Assembly: GCA_946807835.1 (NCBI GenBank)
Contig: OX327684.1
Coordinates: forward strand, 20,050,501 to 20,114,500
DNA from: Ailanthus altissimus
Lineage: Eukaryota > Streptophyta > Magnoliopsida > Sapindales > Simaroubaceae
Length of the DNA stretch: 64,000 nucleotides
Reading direction: 5' to 3'
The translations under genes and the position numbers were made by a program. The notes under the pieces are model-generated. The model searched no databases. It was not told the DNA's origin and worked only from the letters and a program-made list of their open reading frames with translations. How positions within the stretch are numbered: position 1 is the first letter of the stretch; every line of letters begins with the position of its first letter. Shown one piece after another: positions 35,326 through 46,507 of this stretch.

Positions 35326-36226
35326 TTATGCAATTAGGGCCGTGCCAAGCACCTCCAAGTCCATAATAAGTACCGCCTTGGGATTGAGTTTGACCGGAGG
35401 GTTGGCTAGGGTAGGAGGATCGGCTGAAACTTTAGCTGGCCCAAGAGGCTGAGCAGTAGTAGCCTTACCCTTGATGGCAGAAGGAGCAGCTTCGTTGGTG
35501 CTTGCAACTACAACACCACCACCAACTGCAGTTGCATCGACATGAGTAGCATCACCACCAGAAGGCACTGTGGCCAAGTTCCATGACCATTGGAGGTTGA
35601 TTTTCGGGTAGTGCTCCACGAAGAGGTCGATTGACCTTAGAAACCCCTTCATTGCTCCTCGACGGAAGCTCTTATCATGACTAAAAGACCAGTGATTTCT
35701 TTGCTACTCTAGATTATTCACCAAGGAATTCTTGCTCTACTCGATCAGCTCATTCTCTCGCAGAGCCGTCTCTAGCTATGTCTCGAGTTCCTCATTTTAT
35801 CACGTCAGCTCAGTAATACGGCTCCCCGCCAAAGCCAGAGAGTTGGTCATCTTCTGCTCAACTAGCCTCTTCTAGTGATGAAGCTCTGATAGCTTGCTCT
35901 CTACCTCGGCACAGGGAATCATCATCTCCTCTAGCTTGGCCACTGTCTCATTCACTATTCTCTTCTCCTGCTTGGTAATTCTCTTTGCCTACTATGTCTT
36001 AGCTCAAGACCGAGCAAAATCATCCTCAGCCCTCTAGGCTCGAGTTGCTATATCGAGCATCCTGACCCGAAATCAAGAAAGAAGGAAGACGGACTACATG
36101 AAACATTAAAAAAGTCAAAACATGTGAACATATGAGCAAGATGAACAGAACAACAAAGGGCAGGAAGTACTTACATCAAGAACAAACCCCATTGCAACAA
36201 TGAACCCCGTGATAGGGTCCAGGGAA
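35326..36226 (-). pseudogene. Antisense gypsy gene, 3' part (segment 4)
   Basis: Minus-strand reading gives ISSLDPITGFIVAMGFVLD, then a probable intron (36062-36174, GTAAGT..CAG), then MLDIATRA. A coiled-coil region follows: RITKQEKRIVNETVAKLEEM, KLSELHH, KRLVEQKMTNSLALAGSRI. The C-terminus has KGFLRSIDLFVEHYPKINLQ followed by an Ala/Val/Gly/Pro-rich tail. Several TAG or TGA stops break it. It is part of the gene starting at 44970. Confidence 0.65.
36062..36174 (-). other. Probable intron in the antisense gypsy gene
   Basis: Minus strand: exon end CTTGAT, donor GTAAGTACTT, T-rich stretch with TTTTTTAATG, acceptor GGGTCAG, next exon GATGCTCG. 113 bp. Confidence 0.5.
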
Positions 36227-36231
36227 GATAT

Positions 36232-38331
36232 TATTGAGTGTTGATTTATTTAGGGTGCAAGCATGTGGTATATGTGTTTAACAACAAAATTACATATCTC
36301 ATACGTATACATACACAGCGAAAGCATAAAAATTTACAATAAACACAATTATTATATATTAATAACGAAATTGAGAAATAACCCTTGAAGCCTTTGGATC
36401 AAAATTCTTGAAGTCCACTTAAAATGCAAACTTTGATCAATTCTAGTAATCAACAATGGTGAGATTGATTATCTAGAATAACAGTATTTTAATCCAGTAA
36501 TAAGTTTACCAAATTAAACTTAAGTTTTTTCTTTTCCTTAGATTAACACTTAATTAATAACTCAAACTCTTATTTTTATTTAATTGACTTTAAGCCTAAT
36601 GAAAAGTAAATTTAATTATGAATTCAACAATTAAATTCAAAATTAAGAGAACAAATTTTCTTTTTTCTTTCTCTTTGATGGCCAGCCAAACACCTAACAA
36701 AAAAATAAAATAAAATTCAAAATGTTATTTCATTTTGCAAATATATACAAATGAATTTTATTTTATTTTAATTTCACTTAATTTGAATTTGTATTTAACT
36801 TAACCTGATCATAGTTAACATTTAACCCTAGTTAAGTTAGTTTAACTTAACCCTTAGGTTAAATAAATATTTAAATAATCTAACTCTAGTTAACTAACTT
36901 AACCACAATTAGGTTAACTTTTACTTAACCATTAAGTAAGGTTAACTTAACTTAATCATATGGTTAACTTTTAACTATAGTTAAGTTAAATTATTTATTT
37001 AACTATTAAATAAATATTTATTTTAATTATTTAATAATTAAATAATTATTAAATAAAATTATATTTATGCCCTTACTAGATTACTAAGTTAACCTAAAGT
37101 GGGTCCTATTATTAAATAAAATAATTTCATTTGTTGAATTTTACTGTATTGAACTATTTAATAGGGTACGCTGCCTAAGTGCACAAAGAGTACATTTCAC
37201 ATTGGGACTCCTTAGGTCCATGCCTGATTCGTCAAATGGAATTATTCCATAAGTCCGTGATAGATGCCCCACGTACACGTCACGAATATAACAAATTAAC
37301 GCATTAGACCTTCAGGTTGAGGTTACTACATATTCGTATAATCCTTCCGTCATTATATCTTAGAGAGATATAAATCATCACCGTCAAATTCTCTTAAACT
37401 CATTCATGAACTTATCTCAAGATTCATATCATAATGAACAATATACGCAAACACTTTTGCTATATTGTTCAACCCTGTAAAAAACTCTTTTCTCCGGTTC
37501 ATTGCTTATGGCCATAAGACTTTGTAAGATACAATCTCGGAGCATCGGATATACAACCTACCTATGTGAGCTGGTGGATTCCGTATCTATACACACCGAA
37601 CTCCATGAGCATCGGACCATACCCAGTGACACATAGTGGTCAGACTATAAAAAGGTCTCTAACATATGTGGAACCAAAGTATGGTGGGTCACCCACAAGC
37701 TCACCGTGGCGCTCAGGTCGAAGGACTACGAATATTACTCAATTTGAGAGGACTTTCCTTTGACGAATTCATAGGATATCTATTGGCGTGCTCGTGAGTC
37801 TATTCAGTATCCAATCCTAAATGAATATCTACATGTTTATACGAGCTTCCACTAAGCTCATGGTCAGTTAAGAACAATCATCTGTACAATACAGATATAG
37901 ACGTACACTGATCTATATTATAGTAATTCACCAATAGACCCGCATTGGTAAACATAGATCAGGAACACTATGTTTGAGAACATACTTACATAATGACAAT
38001 TCCTAGCATTTTTTGTAACTATGTCATTACAAGTAGACTCTCAAATCTTTATCCCATTATAGACAAGGTTCTAACTCTTTAGATCTTGCTAACTCTTATA
38101 ACCTGCTAACTCTTAGCATTTATAACTCTCAGCATTGCTAATTCTTAGCACTGGTCTAAACTCCTTTAAATTAGATCTCAACGTCTTCAGATCATACAAT
38201 GTCTATAGTGTTACAAGCTTTAGTACTATTTAATAAAGGTTATTAGCGATTTAATAAAATATTCATTGTATAGATATTACAAAATAAATATTCATACAAA
38301 TAGAAATGACATGTAAGTACAAATCCTAACA
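36232..38331 (+). mobile_element. Solo LTR copy C, 2,100 bp
   Basis: Flanked by the exact 5-bp duplication GATAT (36227-36231, 38332-38336). It begins TATTGAGTG (second base probably G to A from TG) and ends CCTAACA. Minus-strand translation across the empty site runs on without a break (..LTLAWEGQIS then SLDPITGFIV..), which confirms the boundaries. It shares the GC-richer block CCATACCCAGTGACAC near 37617 with copies A and D. The segment 36790-37095 is packed with GTTAAC palindromes. Confidence 0.85.
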
Positions 38332-38336
38332 GATAT

Positions 38337-39245
38337 TTGACCCTCCCAGGCTAGGGTCAAGTACCTCTCCATTTCTCGCATCACAAGGAGCAGAAAGCCC
38401 AGGCCCTCCCTTACTTTTAGGATTAGCATAGAAGCAGACACGCAAAAGAGAGGACTTTCGCTAGATAACAGCCCATCCCGTCTTCTGGAGTTGGGTGCCG
38501 TCACGGCTTAGCCAATCGAGGTTGTTGTGTTAAGGGCCGACCCGATGAACCCCATCCCCTGCCTTGAGTTTAGGAGGAAGGGGTGTCTTGTGCTCGAGGA
38601 GGAGTCTGAGTAGATGCTTGCATTCTCTTCGAAGAGTCGCTCTAAACTTATCCCCCATCCTGGACAGTTAGGCTTCGTGTAGTCTTTTCTTCGAGGGCCC
38701 GCCTATTAGCAGCATGACCAGACAACCCTCACCCATGGGACGGTCCCCTCTTTCAAATTTCTCCTGAGTTAGGGTGGAACAGTAGCCCATGACACTGTCA
38801 AAATTCAAAAAACGCTGACCACCTAAAGCAAAGAAGCCTTCGGTCTGGCTCTGCTTCCTTCTCTCAATGCTACCTTGTTCAAACATTCCTACATAGCGTA
38901 TACAGTATGAGCTCAAGTATACTGAGGGAGGATTGGTCCAAGGCAAAGAAAAATAAAAACTTACTTTCAATACGGGGTAGGGACGGCACGGAAGTAACAA
39001 GGCTTGATCCAACTAGGCTGGCCGATGACGGTAGCTCCTAAATCGGGCAGGTATGCTAAAGTGCGATGGTTATCCGATTGAGTATTTGCTCGGACACCTC
39101 ACATCAGTAGCCCAAGTCACTACAAGAAAATCAGAGATGTCAGCTGAGTAGTATAGGGTAACAAGAAGAATTCTCAAGTATAAAAAGGCAAGGACCTGTA
39201 TCCACAGAAAAACTAGCAGCGACGACCCACTATCTCCTATTTCTC
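38337..39245 (-). pseudogene. Antisense gypsy gene, segment 3
   Basis: Lies between solo LTRs C and D. Minus reading includes NRR-stop-WVVAASFSVDTGPCLFILE near 39210, the frame MDQALLLPCRPYPVLK (39012 down) ending at a donor-like AAAGTAAGTTTTT, MFEQGSIERRKQSQTEGFFA after a possible acceptor CTATGTAG near 38885, and EGLGFLLLVMREMERYLTLA near 38360. Introns are probable but their limits are less certain than in segment 4. Confidence 0.6.
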
Positions 39246-39250
39246 TTAGG

Positions 39251-41503
39251 TGTTGGGATTTGTGCTTACGTGCCATCCCTTTTATGTATAAATATTTGTT
39301 TTATGTTTATACATTTATGATTTCAATATATCACTAATTATTTTATTTATAAATATGGTAAGATGCTTGTAACATTTTAGACATTGTATGATCTGAATGA
39401 GTTCAGATCTGATCTAAAGGAGTTTAGATCAGAACTAAGAGTTAGTAAAATCTAAAGAGTTAGAGCCTTGTCTGAAATGGGACAAAGACCTAAGAATATA
39501 TTAATAATGACATAGTTGCAATGGGTTGCAAATGGTGCTAAGAAATGTTGTTATGCAAATATGTTCTTAAATTTAATGTTCCTGATCTACCTTCACTAAT
39601 TCGGGTCTGCTAGTGAAGATCTTAATATATATATAGATCAGTGTATGTCTATATCTGGATAGTCCAGATGGTTAGTCTTAGCAGACCATGAGTTTAGTGG
39701 AAACTCGTATAGAGATACAAGTATTCAGTAAGGACTGAATATTGAACAGACTCACAAAGATCTCCAATAGACATCCCATAAAGCCGTCAATGGAGGATCT
39801 TTCGAGTTGAGTAGATTCGTGGTCCTTAGACCTGAGTGCCACGGTGGACTTGTTAGTGGTCCATCATACTTTGGTTCCACATATATTAGATACCTTTCAT
39901 GGTCTGACCGCTAGGTGTCGCTGGGTATGGTCCGATGCTAATGGAGTCCGGTGTGTACAAATATGGGATCCATCAACTCAATTGGGTGAGTAAAATATCC
40001 TTCAACTCCAAGATTGTATTTCAGAAAGTCTTATAGCCATAAGCAGACATCCAAGAATGTTTTTGGGAAAATAATATCGTGAAAGTGTTTACGGATATTA
40101 TTTATTGAAATACAAATCTAGAGATAAGTTTATGGTTGAGCACATGGAGACTTGACGGTGTTGATCTATATCTTCGCTCTTCTAGGATATTTATGATGGA
40201 AGGATTATACGAATATGTTATAACCTCAACTTGTATGGTCTAATGCGCCGTTTTGTAATATCTATAACATGTGTGTGGGACATTATTCACGGACGTGTGA
40301 AATAGTTTCATATGACAAATTGGGCATGGACCTAGAGAGTCTCACAATATGAAGTGTACTCGTTGTGCACTGGGGCGGCGAATTGGATTGAATAATTAAT
40401 CCAATAATTTCCAGCAAAATGAAAAATGTTTCTAGGTTCCTTTTATTATTCACTTGTCAATAATTGAAGGTAAAACACATTATTGGTTTACAAGAGTTGT
40501 TAACCAATAAGAAATTGACAAGTGACATAATCTTGCTCCATAAATAATTTACCATGTATTTACCTATTTACCTTACTTGGTAAATACATATATGGTAAAT
40601 GTAAATATTCAAAATAGTTTTGAATTATTAATATTTTATATATTAATCAAATTATTATTATTAATTGGAATAAGTGGCAAACACCATTTACTAATAGAGA
40701 ATGCACTTGTTATTAATAATAAGAAAAGTTTACCACTTTGTAATTCTTAAATGATGCACTAAGGAAGTGGTAAAACCACTTAACATTGATTAAATGCCAT
40801 TTACTCTCTAGAAATTGATTCAATTGGTTGAATCAAATTGGTGAGTGAAAAATATGATAGATTAATGTTTGTAATGGCAAACATGGTTAAGTGGTGGTGG
40901 AGCACTAAGAGAAATCATTCTTTGTACTTAAGAAAGAATTGAAAGAGTTCAATTGGTGCAAGATAGAGTGAAATTCGTTCTAGGAGAAAAGAGAGAGAAT
41001 TGAGAGCTTTTCCTAAGTGTTTTTCTCAAAGTGTTGAGAGAAAATGCAAAGGCTTACCAAGCTACAACATATAGAGTTGTAAAGAACTATAGAAAACACC
41101 CAATTCTTCTCATCTCTTGGTAGTAATTATAAGGACAAATTGTTTTAAGTGTTAAAACAATCATTTGCTAGAAATTCAAGGCTGCCATTCTAGCTTCACA
41201 ATCCCACCGAATTTAGTTGTGAACTAGAATTGTGCAAGGGAACACTTCAATGTGAGCTCAACAAATTGAAGCTTGGAGTTCTTGAAGAATTGTAAAGCTA
41301 CCTTAATATCCGGGTAGGTTATTTATTTGTTATTCATTTTATATCATGCATGAAATATATATATATGAGATATATATGTACTTGAATGATCATACATGCT
41401 TGAATATGTTACATATTGTTTAATATGTATGAATACTTCCGTTGCGTATTTAATTTTTAAAATTATACACATCTATACACATCACACACCATATCACACA
41501 ACA
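39251..41503 (-). mobile_element. Solo LTR copy D, 2,253 bp
   Basis: Flanked by the exact duplication TTAGG (39246-39250, 41504-41508). On plus it begins TGTTGGGATTTGTGC and ends CACACAACA, so the minus-strand LTR runs TGTTGTGTG..CCCAACA with canonical TG..CA. Its minus-strand blocks correspond to copies A and C, for example ACCATACCCAGCGACACC near 39925. Removing it rejoins the antisense frame across WFFVGGE and RVPKRNRR. It has no internal coding region. Confidence 0.85.
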
Positions 41504-41508
41504 TTAGG

Positions 41509-41880
41509 GACCCTCTGAACCTACTCTCCCCCAACAAAGAACCAATCCCCATTCCAGTCTTTCATAGAGGTAGGTCAATTAGGAATTGAATTTTAGAGGT
41601 CGTGGAAAGAGAGGTAGTAGAAACCCCTTTGGCTCCTATTATTACTTCTGAAGTGGTACTAGTAGCATAGTTCTTGAAAAGGGGGGAGCTATTTCTCCGA
41701 GAATTGGGTCATAGCTGACATGGAACTATTTCTAAGCGAGCTAGTATCTTAGCAAAATATCACAGTATAGGAAGCCTAAGGCCCAACCTCAAGAACTCCA
41801 TATGGATGGCCACTTCACCATTGATAAGGCTGCTCGGATTGTAATATATGATTCTTATTATTAGTGTAGGTGCCTAGATT
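41509..41880 (-). pseudogene. Antisense gypsy gene, segment 2
   Basis: Minus reading shows GEVAIHMEFLRLGLRLPIL, YFAKILARLEIVPCQL and PNSRRNSSPLF, then KDWNGDWFFVGGE. This follows the conserved core of the family Pfam calls putative gypsy type transposon (helical core, then a W-x-x-x-FFV region). Stops replace residues at two conserved positions. Confidence 0.7.
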
Positions 41881-44575
41881 TTGGTATAAAGCGATAAAGA
41901 TACTGTTAGGTTACCCTATTTCAACCATATTAGAAATATTTTCTTATGGTGCGCGTGAGAGGTATTAGACCTAAATTGGTATTTTCATAGTAAATCGGAG
42001 AGTCGAACGGTCATGAAATATTTTTGGAACTTTTTCTATTGGCTTGAAAAAGGAAATTTCAATTTAACATATGGATTTCCATATAAGTGTTATGCATAGA
42101 ACAAACATTTGTTAAGAAACAAAATCCATATGTTAGAAAATGGACCAATTGGAGACAAGTGGATGGATTGCCAAATTGGAAGCCTAGTTGGTTCCTTTGA
42201 CTATTCTAACTAAATAGTTAGAAAGGAACCAATTAAATACTTTCATTTTTAACTAGTGGTAATTTAAAATTTTAAAATTAGTTGAGGGGCAAATTAGACT
42301 TTTGGGAGAGTACTATATAAGGATGAAGTGTCTAAAAATTTGGCTAAGTTAAAAGTATAATATGTTAGAGCAAAATAGGTGATTTTCGGCCATGAGAGGA
42401 ATATACTGCTATAGTGAAATTCAATACTTTTTTCATGAGTTTTCATGCCTGATCAAGTTAAAATCAAGCTAAATATAAGTTCCTAAGATCAATTGAGGTT
42501 TGCACTAGTGAAAACCTAAGGAAAAGAGGTAAGAAAGACCTTATTTAGTGATGGTGGTTTATGATTTTTCAAGATCACTTCAATTAATGTATTTGTGTGA
42601 ATTCTTGATTTAGATTGATTTGAATTTAAGTGTGAAGCTCAAAGGAGACACCAAACTAAAGGAATTAGTAAGGTAAGAATTAATATTTTGTGTGATCTTG
42701 TTGTAGGAACTTCAATTGAATGTTATTAGGGCATTAGAATTAAATTGGCATAATTTGAATGTTATTGGAACAAGAAATTGAGAAAAGAATTGTGTTGGGT
42801 GAGAAAAAGAATTCGGTTACGTTAGGGATTTTAGGGTTTGAGTTGTGTTTTGGTTCAATTATTGTGTATAAATAATTCCTTATGTTAATTGGATGTATAT
42901 GCATGATGAAAAATCAAAAAATGAAGAAAATTGGACATAATTGTCCATTCTTGGTAAGATGAAGGGCAATTATGTCCAACTAATTTTATAGGGTGTTAAG
43001 GAATTTTTTTGGCATCGGATGGTGAATTAAATAAGATTGAATGACTTCGTAAATAAAAATCGAAATGTGGAATCCATTCGGGCTTTGTAAGTCGAATAGG
43101 GCGCTTATTAGTTTAAGTGAAATTTTAGCATTTGTAAAGGTTCTAAATGTCATTTATGGCGTGTAGGTGAAGAAAATCGAAAACAGTAAAAGAAGAAAAA
43201 ATTTCGGAGAAGAATTGAGTTTGAAGCGGTTGATGAGTGAAAATCTATAATGGTTTATCTTTCGTTTAATTTGTTTTCATATATTAAAATTGTATGTTTT
43301 ATGTGATTTTTAATGCATAAGCATGATTTACGATTTTAGTATACAGTTATAATTATGCATTTCTTTGTTCAGTTTAAGAAACAGTTATTAAATTAGTTTA
43401 AAAGGCCATTGGTACCCTCAGATTTACAGTGTGGTGATAGTTTAAGACCCGTCCGATATATCTCGTACGCATGGGCAAGCATTGGGGAGTGAGTCACTAA
43501 TTCCAAGAAGTCGGGTTGTCGAGTCATGTAAGTCGCTCTATGTATACGGGGTATTGTCTCGCTGTATGTAGGCGATGTAAAATTTCGCTGCATAGCTAGT
43601 GAGATGTCTTTAGATGTCACAGTGGGTGTTGCTAGTTTAGACGCCCTATGACCTACTCACATTGTGCGGTGCTAGTTTAGTCATTGCGTAAGTATAGAGT
43701 TTTAGATTTACTATTGGTGCAGTTTAAAAAAAAATTGCCGAACAAGATTTTTAATAGTTTTTGAGTTACTGAACACATATTATGTATTTATATGTGTACA
43801 TGTTAGTTATTATTTTTACAAATTCTAGAAATTGTTCACAGATATTATTAATAAAAATCACTCGGCAAGATTTTATCAACATATAACCATTTTACAGTTC
43901 TATAATAGTTTTAGAAGCATATTTTATGTAGTTTTCAGAATTTAATATTTATACAAAATTTTATATTTTCACTAGAAATCTTAAATGCACTTACTAAGCT
44001 CCTGTAGCTCACTCGTTTTGTGTTTTATGTTTTCTGAACCCCCTCTCTAGGTGCAGGTCTTGGTGTGCAAGTTGCTAATTCTCCTACAATAGATTAGTAG
44101 GTCAAGACAGACGATCATTTTGTAAATATAAATGTGCTGAGTAGCACGTTTTGATTTTTGTATAATAGTTATAGACTTTGTGCATATTGTACATATGTTT
44201 CGAACAAACAAGAAATGTTTCGATAATACAGTGATAGTTTTACTTTTCATTAGTAAATTAATTTTGTGATTAGAATAAAATTGTTGTTTGGAGCTGGATT
44301 TGATTTTGGAAGGACCGGAAGTCCTATTTGGTAGTTGAGAAAAATATTTGAATAGAAGTGTGATCTTTATTGCAAATTTTAGTTTTTGGATTCTAAAAAA
44401 AAATAGAGGAAACTATGTCCGTTTTTTTTAAATTTGGTAAATTATCTTCATAAATATTATGAGATTTAGTTGGTATTAGTAAGAATTAAAAAGGATTCAC
44501 CTCGTAGAATTTCTTACTTTTGATAGTTAAATTCTGAGAAATTTTCGTTGGGGTGCCGGCGAGGCACACTAGGAT
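41881..44575. mobile_element. Third insertion in the antisense gypsy gene, LTR-like, limits approximate
   Basis: About 2.7 kb without coding potential separates segments 1 and 2 of the antisense gene. Its interior reads like a long LTR: TGTTAGGTTACCC near 41899, ACTTACTAAGCTCCTGTAGC near 43991, GGTGCAGGTCTTGG near 44050 and GGGGTGCCGGCGAGGCA near 44552. No matching 5-bp duplication was found, so the ends are uncertain. Frames within it are not supported. Confidence 0.5.
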
Positions 44576-44970
44576 CTACAGTAGAGAGTCTTGGGGTGGG
44601 TCTTTTCACGGATAATCCTACTTGGTGGGCAGCCTAAGGGTGACCAACTCAGAGATGTCGTAGGAGTGCCTAATAAGGTCCAGGTCGGCCTCATTCAAAC
44701 AGAATGTACAATACCTAGTGTACAGCTCAAACTCTACCACATCTTCACCATCTACCCCCTCAGGAACTTTTGGGTCATTACCCTCCCCCTCTCTAATACT
44801 GAAGACTAGCATAGCCTTAATAATAGTCACTCCCGTAAAAGAGGGCTAGTCACTCCCGTAAAAGAAGGAACGTCACCCGCTGAGGTGGACGCCCCTCCGC
44901 TACTTTTGCCCCTACTACCCCTCTTAACCAATGGGACCTCTGAGGTCGTTTCTTCCTCCTCTTCAGTCAT
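44576..44970 (-). pseudogene. Antisense gypsy gene, 5' part (segment 1)
   Basis: The start ATG is at 44968-44970. It opens with MTEEEEETTSEVPLVKRGSR and a Gly/Ser-rich linker, then a stop. A frame further on (44830 down) reads DGEDVVEFELYTRYCTFCLN and DLDLIRHSYDISELVTLRLP, the latter being the N-terminal signature of plant gypsy-type transposon proteins. The protein continues in segments 2, 3 and 4. Its role is not known. Confidence 0.7.
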
Positions 44971-45955
44971 GTTTATGGTTGAAAAACCTAAATTATCTTT
45001 AAAAGCTATTAAAATACAAAGAATAATTTTTTAAAGGCTATAAACACTACAAGGCAAGGACAAAAACAGCCAAGCATAACCATAAAAATAGCAAACAAAG
45101 AGAAATAAACAATAAGCATTAAAACAAAATTCAGAAGCAACCAAAGTAAGAAAATAATGGCAGAAACCCAGTAAATGACCTAAAGACTACAAAAGCTACC
45201 CTAGAAAACTAAAGCAAACTCAAGTAATATAAACCCTCAATGCTAGAATATTGAATAGAAACTACGATAAAAGAGAGGCGAAATGAGGGAGAACTTACCA
45301 GAATGATGCTCAGAAATTAGAAAGCAAAACCAACAACAACTGAGAACCACCAAACAAAGAAGATGCCTTCGCACGAAAGAAACAAAATCAAACCAACGAA
45401 GCAAAATTGCAATAATAAAGAAAAATGCAGAATAGAGAGGTGAATAAAGAAGGAGGTAAACTATTGCTATGCAACAGTGGAGCAATCCAGATTGTTCAGA
45501 TCAAATGAACGGACAAGATCAGCAGAAAAACCAAAGAGACCCTTATTGGGATAAGGAGATGTGACACTTTGGGTTCCCAAGCACATTAAATTCGTGCCTT
45601 TTTTAAGAATAGTGACCTAGGTCATCAGATTCAGCAGATCGAATGGCCCAAATCATTTTTGATCGACCAAACGTTACTCAGAAAACAAGAAAGACGTTAT
45701 CTTTAGGTCTCAACTATCTCCAACCACACGATCAGAAGCAGATCAATGGATAAAGGCAAGTTCATTGATCAAGGAGCTTTCAAATGAGTCAAGGATGACG
45801 CTTGGGAAGATTTATCATTATTACTCGAAGAAAGTATGGGAAAAGCCACCACTACGTGACAGTAACACGACGAACAGCCATGACATCATCACACCATGCC
45901 AACTAGTTTTGACATCCTTAAAAATCACAACAAAAAACACTTGACAGCATAACAC
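44971..45955. other. Upstream region of the antisense gene and presumed 3' LTR remnant
   Basis: No coding signal. A-rich on plus up to about 45500. The part 45780-45950 (GACGCTTGGGAAG, CACTACGTGACAGTAAC) looks like LTR U3 sequence, but no copy exists at the 5' end for comparison. Confidence 0.35.
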
Positions 45956-45959
45956 CCCT

Positions 45960-46507
45960 TAAAACCTCGTTCGGACCAGCTCGGACAGGTGATAAACCAA
46001 TAGAAGTAAAGGGAGTAAACAGAGATCAAAGCTTAGCCTTACTTTTTCCTCCTCGTTCATGTATCTAAAACACACAAGATTTTGCAGGACTTTCTTTGTT
46101 GTCAAAGCTATTATTGTGGCAATAGGATTTTTAATGCTCTCCATATAAAGATCTTCACTTTATTTTGAACAAGACTCAACCATATGAATTTTCACCACTC
46201 ACCCATTGTCCTAGAGGATTCAGCTTTCCTTATGCTCCTTGCTTCTAAGGCTAGAAAGTAGCCACTTTTAATTGAGTAATCCCCTCTTTTTGTATAGTGC
46301 TAACATATACTATCATCTGTTTTGGTAAGTGGCAGTGGTATTCTAATAATAAGTTCAGCATCTATCTCATCAAAATGTTGTTTGAGAATTTCCTCTTTCC
46401 ATTTATTTTTTATCATCAATTAGCAGCTCCATTTTACTATTATTTGGGGTGGGGGTTGGGGTGGGGGTTGGTTTATAGGCTTAAGAGTGGATTCCCTTGG
46501 CAGCCAA
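45960..46507 (-). pseudogene. LINE C-terminal region
   Basis: Scattered family matches after a frame break: SGYFLALE-like text, KVKIFMWRA-like ESIKNPIATIIALTTKKVLQ and CFRYMNEEEKVRLS, where the family has a zinc-finger-like C-x2-C; here the second Cys is Tyr-Met context. Inactive. Confidence 0.6.

Larger units (their letters stand above)
27801..45955 (+). mobile_element. Large Ty3/gypsy retrotransposon, Tat-like, with nested insertions
   Basis: Plus-strand gag, protease, reverse transcriptase, RNase H and integrase run from about 28.8 to 33.9 kb. They are followed by a long spacer and then a gypsy-type gene on the opposite strand, which starts at 44970 and ends near 35326. An extra gene between pol and the 3' LTR is a trait of the Tat lineage (Grande, Retand and Ogre types). 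The 5' LTR is partial (up to about 28265). The 3' LTR is not cleanly recognised and may be cut off by the LINE. Removing solo LTRs C and D restores continuity of the antisense frame, so the element was in place before them. Outer limits are approximate. Confidence 0.8.
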
